A DNA stretch of 64,000 bases from Xanthomonas sacchari. Its GTDB lineage: Bacteria > Pseudomonadota > Gammaproteobacteria > Xanthomonadales > Xanthomonadaceae. The stretch spans positions 4,073,001 to 4,137,000 of the forward strand of contig NZ_CP100647.1 in NCBI RefSeq assembly GCF_024266585.1, given 5' to 3'. Of this stretch, positions 34,405 through 41,501 are shown one piece after another (the stretch's first letter is position 1; each line of letters opens with the position of its first letter). Below the pieces are notes generated by a model, which worked only from the letters and a program-made list of their open reading frames with translations, did not search any database and was not told where the DNA came from. Position numbers and translations under genes: made by a program.

Positions 34405-34824
34405 ATGCCGCCTTCCTCCACGCCGGCCAGGCCCTCGCACTGGCTGTGGCCCCTGCTGCTCGCCATGGGCTGTTTCACTGCGCTGATCGCCTGGTTGCTG
34501 GTGGCGCTGTCGCTGGGTCGCCAGGTCGGCTGGATGGCCGTGGTGGTGGCGTTGGAGATCGCCTGGATGCTGCGCCTGGGCAACCTGCCGCGCGGCCGGC
34601 TGCGCATCGCGGTGGCGATGATCGCCACGGTGCTGGTGATCGTGGCCGCCAACTGGGGCATCGCCGCCGCGCAGATCGGCGCAGGGCTGGGCCTGAACGT
34701 GTGGGACTCGTCGCTGAAGATGGGCGCCTACTACGCCTGGACCCTGACCGTGCTGGCCAACAGCCCCGGCGATCTGCTGTGGCTGGGCATCGGCGTGGCG
34801 ACGGCGTATTTCAGCGCGCGCTGA
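34405..34824 (+). CDS. Small inner-membrane protein, unknown function
   Basis: A 139-residue protein with about four hydrophobic helices (WLWPLLLAMGCFTALIAWLL, VGWMAVVVALEIAWML, RIAVAMIATVLVIVAANWGI, LLWLGIGVATAYFSA). I recognise no domain. It is divergent from sufT, 105 bp apart. Confidence 0.7.
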   Translation: MPPSSTPARPSHWLWPLLLAMGCFTALIAWLLVALSLGRQVGWMAVVVALEIAWMLRLGNLPRGRLRIAVAMIATVLVIVAANWGIAAAQIGAGLGLNVWDSSLKMGAYYAWTLTVLANSPGDLLWLGIGVATAYFSAR

Positions 34825-34922
34825 GCGCGGCCTGGGGTGCTACTGACGCTGCTGACGTGGCGATGACGGCCGCGCTTCGCGCCTCTCGTCATCCGCTTTC
34901 CCCATCAAGCACATCGTGGTTT

Positions 34923-34992
34923 CTGTAGGAGCGGCTTCAGCCGCGACGGGCGTTACCGGTGACGCCCGTCGCGGCTGAAACCGCACCTACAG
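34923..34992. repeat. Inverted REP pair
   Basis: CTGTAGGAGCGGCTTCAGCC...GGCTGAAACCGCACCTACAG: two REP units head to head, so the 70-bp unit forms one long imperfect hairpin, followed by TTTTTG. It lies between the membrane protein and pntB genes and could act as a terminator. Otherwise the 34825-35071 gap holds no gene. Confidence 0.9.
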
Positions 34993-35071
34993 TTTTTGCG
35001 GATGCGCCGGCCGTCGCGCCTTCGGACGCGACCGTTGCCCCTTCCCCCGCCATTCCCGCGCCTGCGACGGC

Positions 35072-36514
35072 TCAGTGCCCGCCGCCGTCCAGCGCCTTCA
35101 ACTCGCTGACCAGGGCGCTGGCGGCCTCGGCGCCGTCGCCATAGAGCATGCGGGTGTTGTCGGCGTAGAACAGCGCGTTCTCGATGCCGGCGAAGCCGGT
35201 GCCCTTGCCGCGCTTGATGACGATGACGTTCCGGGAATTGACCACGTCCAGGATCGGCATGCCGTAGATCGGGCTGGCCGGGTCGGTCTTGGCGACCGGG
35301 TTGACCACGTCGTTGGCGCCGATCACCAGCGACACGTCGGTGCTGGCGAACTCGGGATTGATGTCGTCCATGTCGGCGATCAGGTCGTAGGGCACGCCGG
35401 CCTCGGCCAGCAGCACGTTCATGTGCCCGGGCATGCGTCCGGCCACCGGATGGATCGCGAACTTGACCTTGACCCCGCGTTCGATCAGCCGCTGCGCCAG
35501 CTCCCAGATCTTGTGCTGGGCCTGCGCCACCGCCATGCCGTAACCCGGCACGATCACCACGCGCTCGGCGTAGGCCATCATCGCCGCCACGTCGCCGGCC
35601 TCGATCGGCTTCTGGCTGCCGGCGATCGCCTGCGCCTGGCCGCCGCCGCCGAAGTTGGAGAACAGCACGCCGCGGATCGGCCGGTTCATCGCCTTGGCCA
35701 TCAGCCGGGTCAGCAGGATGCCGGCCGCGCCGACCATCATGCCGGCGATGATCAGCGCCTCGTTGCCGAGCACATAACCTTCGAACGCCACCGCCAGGCC
35801 GGTGAAGGCGTTGTACAGCGAGATCACCACCGGCATGTCGGCGCCACCGATCGGCAGCGTCATCAGCACGCCCAGGGCCAGCGCGAGCACGAAGAACAGC
35901 ACGATCGCCAGCAGACTCAGGCTGATCGCGGCCCAGGCGCCCACGCCCAGCATCGCCACGCACACCAGCAGGTTGAACGCCTGCTGCGAGGGGAAGGTGA
36001 CGCGCTTGTCCAGGCACCCGTCGAGCTTGGCCCAGGCGATGATCGAGCCGGACAGCGACACCGCGCCGATCGCCGAGCCGATCACCGCCAACGCGAGTGT
36101 CGTCGCATCGGGCTGGCGCGCGGCCAGCGCGGCGATCGCGGCCTCGCTCCAATGGGTGGTGTCGCGGCGCATCAGGAACGAGAAGCGCAGCAGCTCCACC
36201 GCGCCGATCGCCGCCGCCGAGCCGCCGCCCATGCCGTTGTACAGCGCGACCATCTGCGGCATGTCGGTGATCGCCACCTTCTTGGCCGAGATCCACGCCG
36301 CGGCGGTGCCAAGCACGATCGCCAGCACGATCAGCGGCAGGTTGTGCAGGCCCGGCAGCAGGAAGGTGGCGGCGGTCGCCAGCAGCATGCCGACACCGGC
36401 CCAGCGGATGCCGCTGCGCGCGGTCCTGGGCGAGGCCATGCGCTGCAGGCCGAGCAGGAACAGGGTGGCGGCGACCAGGTAGCTGCTCTTGATCAGGATC
36501 GGCAACAGTTCCAT
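35072..36514 (-). CDS. pntB: NAD(P) transhydrogenase subunit beta
   Basis: Proton-translocating transhydrogenase beta subunit: membrane domain plus NADP-binding domain III. The 480-residue product has about nine membrane helices in the first 270 residues and ends in domain III, with the sequence VPGYGMAVAQAQHKIWELAQ and PVAGRMPGHMNVLLAEAGVPYD, as well as MDDINPEFASTDV, which bind NADP(H). The start MELLPILIKSSYLVAATLFL is inferred by family; longer in-frame starts at 36541 and a TTG at 36559 exist. It follows pntAb. Confidence 0.95.
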   Translation of the reverse strand: MELLPILIKSSYLVAATLFLLGLQRMASPRTARSGIRWAGVGMLLATAATFLLPGLHNLPLIVLAIVLGTAAAWISAKKVAITDMPQMVALYNGMGGGSAAAIGAVELLRFSFLMRRDTTHWSEAAIAALAARQPDATTLALAVIGSAIGAVSLSGSIIAWAKLDGCLDKRVTFPSQQAFNLLVCVAMLGVGAWAAISLSLLAIVLFFVLALALGVLMTLPIGGADMPVVISLYNAFTGLAVAFEGYVLGNEALIIAGMMVGAAGILLTRLMAKAMNRPIRGVLFSNFGGGGQAQAIAGSQKPIEAGDVAAMMAYAERVVIVPGYGMAVAQAQHKIWELAQRLIERGVKVKFAIHPVAGRMPGHMNVLLAEAGVPYDLIADMDDINPEFASTDVSLVIGANDVVNPVAKTDPASPIYGMPILDVVNSRNVIVIKRGKGTGFAGIENALFYADNTRMLYGDGAEAASALVSELKALDGGGH

Positions 36515-36648
36515 CAGCAGGCGTGCTCCGAAAAAGGACATCTGCCCGAGCGGCAGCAAGTGGGAGAGACCACCCGGCGCGCTGCCGAGCGGCAGCGCGA
36601 GCAGGACGACGACGACGAGCGCCGCGACGCTGCGCGGGTGGCGCGCAT

Positions 36649-36960
36649 TCAGTCCTTCGCCTTGGTCTTGGAAGCGTCCGGCTTGCTGGACTTGAACATG
36701 TCCAGCATGCGCTCGGTCACCACGTAGCCGCCGGCGGCGTTGCCGGCACCAAGCAGCACCGCGACGAAGCCGATGGCCTTTTCCAGTGGGGTGTCGGCAT
36801 GGCCAAGCACCACCATCGCGCCGATCAGGACGATGCCGTGGATGAAGTTGGAACCGGACATCAGCGGGGTATGCAGGATCACCGGCACCCGCGAGATGAT
36901 CACGTGCCCGGCGATGGCCGCCAGCATGAAGATGTACAAGGCCACGAACCCGTCGCTCAT
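36649..36960 (-). CDS. pntAb: NAD(P) transhydrogenase subunit alpha, membrane part
   Basis: 103-residue membrane segment of the alpha subunit in the three-gene form of transhydrogenase. It has three helices, including FVALYIFMLAAIAGHVIISRV and HTPLMSGSNFIHGIVLIGAMV, typical of the C-terminal domain of PntA, and a charged tail. The ATG at 36960 is preceded by GGGAGAA. The matching NAD-binding part (pntAa) is 3 kb away at 40044-41123 on the same strand; see findings. Confidence 0.93.
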   Translation of the reverse strand: MSDGFVALYIFMLAAIAGHVIISRVPVILHTPLMSGSNFIHGIVLIGAMVVLGHADTPLEKAIGFVAVLLGAGNAAGGYVVTERMLDMFKSSKPDASKTKAKD

Positions 36961-37116
36961 CGCACTGTTCTCCCGGGCGCCGCGCCCGTCCGCCGCATCA
37001 TAACCGCCTGCTGAACTACTGTGCGCTGCCGCCGCGCCGGCGCGCGTGCCGCGGCCGGTCAACCGCGACCGCTACGGCGCGTTTACCACGGCATCCCCCC
37101 GCCAGGAAGCTAAGCT

Positions 37117-37692
37117 GTGCTGGTGAGCACGCCCGCCCTCGCACCGCCGTCGACCGATGCCGACACCGAACAGCGCCCGCTGCCGGCGTCGCTGGATGCG
37201 TTCCTGGCCGAGATCGGGCCGCGCGCGTTCCGCTTCGCCGAAGCCGGCCTGCGCCAGCGCGAGGACGCGCTGGATGCGGTACAGGACGCGATGATCAAGC
37301 TGCTGGCCTACCGCGAGCGCCCGGCGCAGGAATGGACGCCGCTGTTCTGGAGCATCCTGCGCCGGCGCATCATCGACCTGCAGCGCCGCCGCAACTTCCG
37401 CCTGCGCTTCTGGGCGCCGACCAGCGAGCGCGAGGCGGACAGCCCGCCGGACTGGGCCGACGACGGCCCCAATCCGTCCGAGCAGCACGAGCGCCGGCAG
37501 ACTCATGCGCGACTGGTGACGGCGCTGCGCGCGCTGCCGGCCCGGCAGCGCGAGGCATTCACCCTGCGCGTGCTGGAAGAGCTGGACGTGGCCACCACCG
37601 CCCGCGCGATGGGCTGTTCGGAAGGCTCGGTGAAAACCCACCTGTCACGCGCCCGCGAGGCGCTGCAGAAACATCTGGAGGACGTCCGATGA
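37117..37692 (+). CDS. RNA polymerase sigma factor, ECF type
   Basis: A 191-residue extracytoplasmic-function sigma factor. Region 2 is about residues 35-95 (EDALDAVQDAMIKLLAYRER, then SILRRRIIDLQRRR) and region 4 is about 130-185 (ALRALPARQREAFTLRVLEE, ARAMGCSEGSVKTHLSRARE). The start is GTG at 37117, with AGGAAG 7 nt upstream. The start is divergent from pntAb, 156 bp away. It overlaps the next gene by ATGA, which suggests an anti-sigma or partner. Confidence 0.93.
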   Translation: MLVSTPALAPPSTDADTEQRPLPASLDAFLAEIGPRAFRFAEAGLRQREDALDAVQDAMIKLLAYRERPAQEWTPLFWSILRRRIIDLQRRRNFRLRFWAPTSEREADSPPDWADDGPNPSEQHERRQTHARLVTALRALPARQREAFTLRVLEELDVATTARAMGCSEGSVKTHLSRAREALQKHLEDVR

Positions 37693-38087
37693 CATCCGAT
37701 CGCATCCGCTCGGCGGACTTCGACGCGCGCCTGCGCGCCGTCCACCAGGCCGGCTTGCGGGCCCTGCCCGCGCCGACCCTGGCGCGGCTGCGCACCGCGC
37801 GCCAGCAGGCCAGCCAGACGCACGTGGCACCGGGCCGCCGCTGGGGCTGGCTGCTGGCGGCAGTGCCGGCGCTGCTCGGTGCGGCGCTGGGCGTGCACCT
37901 GCTGCTGCGCCCGGCCGCGTCGGTGCCGCCCACCACCACCGCCAGCGTCGCCGCCGGCACCAGCGCGGTCGCGACCACGCCGGCGGGCGCGGCCGCCGAC
38001 ACCGACCAGGCCGCGACCGCGATGCTGGACGAAAATCCCGACCTGTACCTGTGGCTGGGCTCCGATACCTCGCTGGCAATGGAATGA
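37689..38087 (+). CDS. Membrane protein next to the sigma gene (DUF3619-like, possible anti-sigma partner)
   Basis: A 132-residue protein: an N-terminal cytosolic part (MTSDRIRSADFDARLRAVHQ), one membrane helix (about residues 53-74: WGWLLAAVPALLGAALGVHL), and an Ala/Thr-rich periplasmic part ending DENPDLYLWLGSDTSLAME. The design (short cytosolic domain, single helix) fits an anti-sigma factor or a DUF3619-type protein. Its coupling to the sigma gene (ATGA) and the following gene (ATGA) supports a joint function. Function is inferred. Confidence 0.7.
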   Translation: MTSDRIRSADFDARLRAVHQAGLRALPAPTLARLRTARQQASQTHVAPGRRWGWLLAAVPALLGAALGVHLLLRPAASVPPTTTASVAAGTSAVATTPAGAAADTDQAATAMLDENPDLYLWLGSDTSLAME

Positions 38088-38587
38088 ACCCGATGACTCA
38101 CCTGATCTCTCTTTCCCTGGCGCTGGCGCTGCTAGCCGGCAGCGCCGTCCCGGCGGCCTTCGCCGCCCCGCCCCCGCCCGGGCCGCCGCCGCCGAGCGCG
38201 GCCGACCGCGACGACGATAGCGGCCCGCCGCTGCCCGACTGGGAACACCTGAGTCCGCAGCAGCGCGACCTGCTGATCGCGCCCCTGCGCCAGCGCTGGA
38301 ACGACGTCCCGCAGCAACGCCGACGCATGTTCGAGCACGCGCAGCGCTGGCAGGCGATGACCCCCGAGCAGCGCGACCGCGCGCGCAAGGGCGCGCGCCG
38401 CTACGAGGACATGACCCCGCAGCAGCGCGAGGAGGCGCGGGTGCTGTTCGACCGCATGCGCGCGCTGCCGCCGGACCAGCGCAAGGCGCTGCGCGACCGC
38501 TGGGAAGCGATGACGCCGGCGCAACGCGCCGCCTGGATCCGCGCCAATGCCGGCCCGGACGAGCTGCCGCCTCCGCCGCCGAAGTAA
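38084..38587 (+). CDS. Exported DUF3106 protein
   Basis: A 167-residue exported protein. Signal peptide (MNPMTHLISLSLALALLAGSA, then VPAAFAA), then a Pro-rich stretch and DUF3106-like repeats of the type MTPEQRDRARKGARRYEDMT, each about 20 residues, ending PPPPPK. It overlaps the anti-sigma-like gene by ATGA. This sigma-DUF3619-DUF3106 operon is seen in related bacteria; the repeats are reminiscent of a metal- or envelope-stress sensor, but that is a guess. Confidence 0.8.
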   Translation: MNPMTHLISLSLALALLAGSAVPAAFAAPPPPGPPPPSAADRDDDSGPPLPDWEHLSPQQRDLLIAPLRQRWNDVPQQRRRMFEHAQRWQAMTPEQRDRARKGARRYEDMTPQQREEARVLFDRMRALPPDQRKALRDRWEAMTPAQRAAWIRANAGPDELPPPPPK

Positions 38588-38706
38588 GCGGGCGGCGCAT
38601 TGCGCAGGCGTCGCTCGAGGCTTGATGGGCATGCCGCGCGGCGCCTCGCCACCGCGCCGCGCGATGACGTCCAACGGCCGCGGAAATAACCTGTAGGAGT
38701 CAACTG

Positions 38707-39630
38707 TCATGCCCCAGCGATAACCGGAGGAGCGTACGGTGCCTGATCGCGCGCGATGGCATTGAGCCAGCGCAGGAACTTGTGCATGCAGGCGACGATG
38801 GCGACCTTGGCCGGCTTGCCGGCCGCGCGCAAGCGCGCGTAGGTGTTGGCCAAGGGGGATTTGGCGCGGATGCTGGCCCAGGTGGCCATGTACAGCACGC
38901 CTCGCACGTCGGCACGGCCGCCTTTGATGCGACGTTGGCCTTTCCAGCAGCCGCTGTCGTGATTGAACGGGGCCAGCCCGACCAGGGCGGCGAGCTTGCG
39001 TGGCGGCAGCGTGCCCAGCTCTGGCAACCGCGCGGCCAGGACCGCGCGCAGGATCGTGCCGAGCCCAGGTACCTTGGGCAAGCTCGAGCAGGTCTTGCCC
39101 TGCTGCTCGATCTCCTGCGTCAATGTCTGGATATGCTGGTTCAGCAGGGCGATCACCTCTCGGCAGCGGTGTTGCACCTTGGCGCTGGTGATGTGTTCCA
39201 GGCGCCGCCGATGGGCATCGCGCTGGCCCACCAGGGTGGCACGCAGGTCCAACAGTTCGCGAAGAGACTGCTGGTGCTCGGGCACCACGGTCGTGGGCGT
39301 GGTCGGGATGTGCTGGGCGGCGATGGCCAGCAGGCGCGCGTCCAGGGCGTCGGTCTTGGCCTGCAGGCCCAAGGCTTGGGCTAGCTTGCGCGGACGATCG
39401 GCGGCCATCCGCACTGCAGGCAGGGCCGCCTCTCGGAGCACCCGCAGCACGGCATGTTCGTAGCCGCCACTGGCTTCCAGCACGATCCGCTCGCAGCCCA
39501 GCTCCACCAGGCGTTGGGCCAGCACACGCTGCCCCTGTGGCGTATTGGGTTGGGTCCAGGCCTGCTCGTCCGGCAGGACATGAATGACCAGTTCGGCCTT
39601 GGATACATCGATCCCGACATAGCGCCGCAT
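38707..39630 (-). CDS. IS110-family transposase (bridge-RNA-guided recombinase type)
   Basis: A 307-residue recombinase. The N-terminal RuvC-like DEDD domain has Asp8 (GIDVSK), Glu52 (VLEASGGYE) and Asp94/Asp97 (KTDALDARLLA). The C-terminal Tnp domain begins near LPKVPGLGTILRAVL and has the catalytic Ser candidate Ser226 in APFNHDSGCWKG, followed by RIKGGRADVRGVLYMAT. These residues match the known D, E, D, D plus Ser pattern of IS621, spaced alike, so the protein looks intact and active. Ribosome site GGAGAA precedes the ATG. Confidence 0.95.
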   Translation of the reverse strand: MRRYVGIDVSKAELVIHVLPDEQAWTQPNTPQGQRVLAQRLVELGCERIVLEASGGYEHAVLRVLREAALPAVRMAADRPRKLAQALGLQAKTDALDARLLAIAAQHIPTTPTTVVPEHQQSLRELLDLRATLVGQRDAHRRRLEHITSAKVQHRCREVIALLNQHIQTLTQEIEQQGKTCSSLPKVPGLGTILRAVLAARLPELGTLPPRKLAALVGLAPFNHDSGCWKGQRRIKGGRADVRGVLYMATWASIRAKSPLANTYARLRAAGKPAKVAIVACMHKFLRWLNAIARDQAPYAPPVIAGA

Positions 39631-39659
39631 AGACGTTCTCCGCAGTAGACTCAGGAACG

Positions 39660-39840
39660 AGAGCACTCCTGCCGATGCCCATGCTTGTGGAGTTCGAGCT
39701 CGCGACTCGGGCAACTGTTCGGGCTGATGAGGCAGGAGATACGGGGTGCGGCGGCGCTGACTCCTACTCGTGCTTGCTGGCACTGCGGCTAAACGGCCTG
39801 CCGCACTCCGCTCTCACCTACAACGATAGACCCTCATTTG
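39660..39840 (-). ncRNA. Candidate bridge RNA of the IS110 element
   Basis: The transposase leader can fold into two large stem-loops. Target-type loop: stem GTGCGGC (39806-39800)/GCCGCAC (39752-39746), with loop segments AGCCGC (39790-39785) matching the left target and GTAGGAG (39767-39761) complementary to the right target CTCCTAC. Donor-type loop: stem CTCCTGCC (39738-39731)/GGCAGGAG (39673-39666), with inner segments ACAGTTG (39718-39712) equal to the element end before the core, and CACAAG (39689-39684) complementary to core+element start CTTGTG. This is the loop order and chemistry known for IS621. Exact ends are not determined. Confidence 0.75.
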
Positions 39841-39847
39841 ACACAAG

Positions 39848-39905
39848 CGGCTTCAGCCACGACGGGCTCTCCCGGGAACGCCGATCGCGACTGATGGCCG
39901 AAGAC
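39848..39905. repeat. Right half of the REP split by the IS110 element
   Basis: CGGCTTCAGCCACGACGGG (39848-39866) continues a REP whose left end TGTAGGAG lies at 38692-38699. A second degenerate unit (CGATCGCGACTGATGGCCG) follows around 39882-39900, so the target was an inverted REP pair that has partly decayed. The rest of the gap up to 40043 shows no gene. Confidence 0.8.
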
Positions 39906-40043
39906 CACGTCGCGCCGCTTATGTAGGGCACACGCCGATGGGCAAGTCGACCGCGCTCCCTACAGCGGACTTACCGGCGACAGCAGGCGTCAGCGTCGCA
40001 GCCAGCCCTCGCTCTCACAAGGTCCGCGACGCGCAACGCCCAT

Positions 40044-41123
40044 TCACGCCGTCCAGCGCGTCTTGGCCAGCAGTTCGTCGTTCCAGTCGTAGGCGATCGC
40101 GCCGTCCTTCAGGAACAGCGCGACGAAGTTGTAGACGTTGCGCGCGTACATTTCGCTGGCATGCACCGCGCCCATGCTGGCCAGGTCCAGCGGCCCGGCG
40201 ACGGTCACGCCGGCATGCTCGATGGTCTCGCCCGGCCGGGTCAGCTCGCAGTTGCCGCCGGTCTCGGCGGCCAGGTCCACCACCACGCTGCCCGGTTTCA
40301 TGCCCTCGACCATCGCCGCGCTGAGGATCTTCGGCGCCGGCCGCCCCGGCACCGCGGCGGTGCACACCACCACGTCGACGCCCTTCAGGTGCTCGGCCAG
40401 CCGGCGCTGCTGCTCTGCGCGTTCCTCATCGGTCAGCTGCCGCGCATAGCCGCCCTCGCCGGCGGCGCTGACCCCGAGGTCGAGGAACTTGCCGCCCAGC
40501 GATTCGATCTGCTCGCGGGTTTCCGGGCGCACGTCGAAGCCCTCCACCTGCGCGCCCAGGCGCTTGGCGGTGGCGACGGCCTGCAACCCGGCCACGCCGG
40601 CGCCGACGATCAGCACCTTGGAGGGGCGGATGGTGCCGGCCGCGGTCGTCAGCATCGGAAAGAAGCGCGGCGCCAGTTGCGCGGCGATCAGGGTCGCCTT
40701 GTAGCCGGCCATGCCGGCCTGCGAACTGAGCACGTCCATCGCCTGCGCACGGGTGGTGCGCGGTAGCCGTTCCAGCGGGAAGGCGACCAGCTGCCGCGCC
40801 TGCAGCGCCGCCGCGCGCGCCGGATCGGCCTGCGGCTGCAGGATGCCGACCACGCCGGTGCCCTCCTTGAGCTGTTCCAGCGCCACCGCCGGCAGCGGCT
40901 GCACGCACAGCACCAGATCCGCCTGCGCCGGGCTGTCGGCATCGGCCAGACGGGCACCAGCGGCCACATAGGCCGCATCGACGAAGCCGGCCGACACCCC
41001 GGCCTGCGGCTCGACCCGCACCTGCGCGCCCAGCGCGACCAGTTTCTTGACCGTCTCCGGCGTGGCCGCCACACGGCGTTCGCCCTGCGCCGACTCCTTC
41101 ACCACCAGCACCTGCACTGCCAT
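40044..41123 (-). CDS. pntAa: NAD(P) transhydrogenase subunit alpha, NAD-binding part
   Basis: The soluble NAD(H)-binding domain I of transhydrogenase. The 359-residue product shows the alanine dehydrogenase/PNT fold: KESAQGERRVAATPETVKKL, the Rossmann segment VLIVGAGVAGLQAVATAKRL, and FDVRPETREQIESLGGKFL, with VVVDLAAETGGNCELTRPGE. Length and start at ATG 41123 match the split form. It is separated from pntAb and pntB by about 3 kb; see findings. Confidence 0.95.
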   Translation of the reverse strand: MAVQVLVVKESAQGERRVAATPETVKKLVALGAQVRVEPQAGVSAGFVDAAYVAAGARLADADSPAQADLVLCVQPLPAVALEQLKEGTGVVGILQPQADPARAAALQARQLVAFPLERLPRTTRAQAMDVLSSQAGMAGYKATLIAAQLAPRFFPMLTTAAGTIRPSKVLIVGAGVAGLQAVATAKRLGAQVEGFDVRPETREQIESLGGKFLDLGVSAAGEGGYARQLTDEERAEQQRRLAEHLKGVDVVVCTAAVPGRPAPKILSAAMVEGMKPGSVVVDLAAETGGNCELTRPGETIEHAGVTVAGPLDLASMGAVHASEMYARNVYNFVALFLKDGAIAYDWNDELLAKTRWTA

Positions 41124-41501
41124 GCGATTCCCCGTGCCTTGCCCGTCGTCCGCGCCGATCCTACAGCGTCCGCACGCCAGGTGGAGGCTGGACGCCCGCC
41201 AGGCGGGCGTCGGCGACCGGGCGTGCCGGGGATGCGAACGCGATCGCGCCCGCCGCGCTCCATGTCGTCGGTGCGGGCACGGTTCTCCCGACCCAGACGC
41301 TCGGCCGAGCCGGGAAGGCCGTGGCGTGCCAGGAAACGCCCAACGCCGAAATGCGACTCCCAACGCGGCATCACGGTAGGAGCGGCTTCAGCCGCGACCG
41401 GTTTTTACCGGTAACGCCTCGTCGCGGCTGAAGCCGCTGCGGGCAGCGCTCCGTCACGTAAGAGGTGGCGGCAGCGATCGTCCGCACCGCCACAGCAGAC
41501 C
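41124..41501. other. Gene-free spacer upstream of pntAa
   Basis: Between pntAa start (41123) and the DUF1631 stop (41502) I see only the REP pair at 41376-41441 and no gene. Confidence 0.6.
41376..41441. repeat. Inverted REP pair
   Basis: GTAGGAGCGGCTTCAGCC...GTCGCGGCTGAAGCCGCTGC: two head-to-head REP units separated by about 20 bp with a pyrimidine-rich loop (GGTTTTTACC). Same type as 34923-34992. Confidence 0.9.

Larger units (their letters stand above)
38700..39847 (-). mobile_element. IS110-family insertion sequence (IS110 group) inside a REP
   Basis: A 1148-bp element inferred from its broken target: GTAGGAG at 38693-38699 continues as CGGCTTCAGCC at 39848, so joining the two sides restores an intact REP. 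AG (CT on the transposase strand) flanks both sides (38698-38699 and 39846-39847), like the core dinucleotide of IS110 elements. There are no inverted terminal repeats, as expected. The transposase gene fills 38707-39630, leaving a 217-nt leader (39631-39847) and only 7 bp after its stop. An upstream-leader layout is the IS110 group as opposed to IS1111. Confidence 0.88.

Noticed and set aside
39848-40043. Sequence right of the IS considered as its terminal region.
   Set aside because: The REP continues directly at 39848 and rejoins the left flank, so the element ends at 39847.
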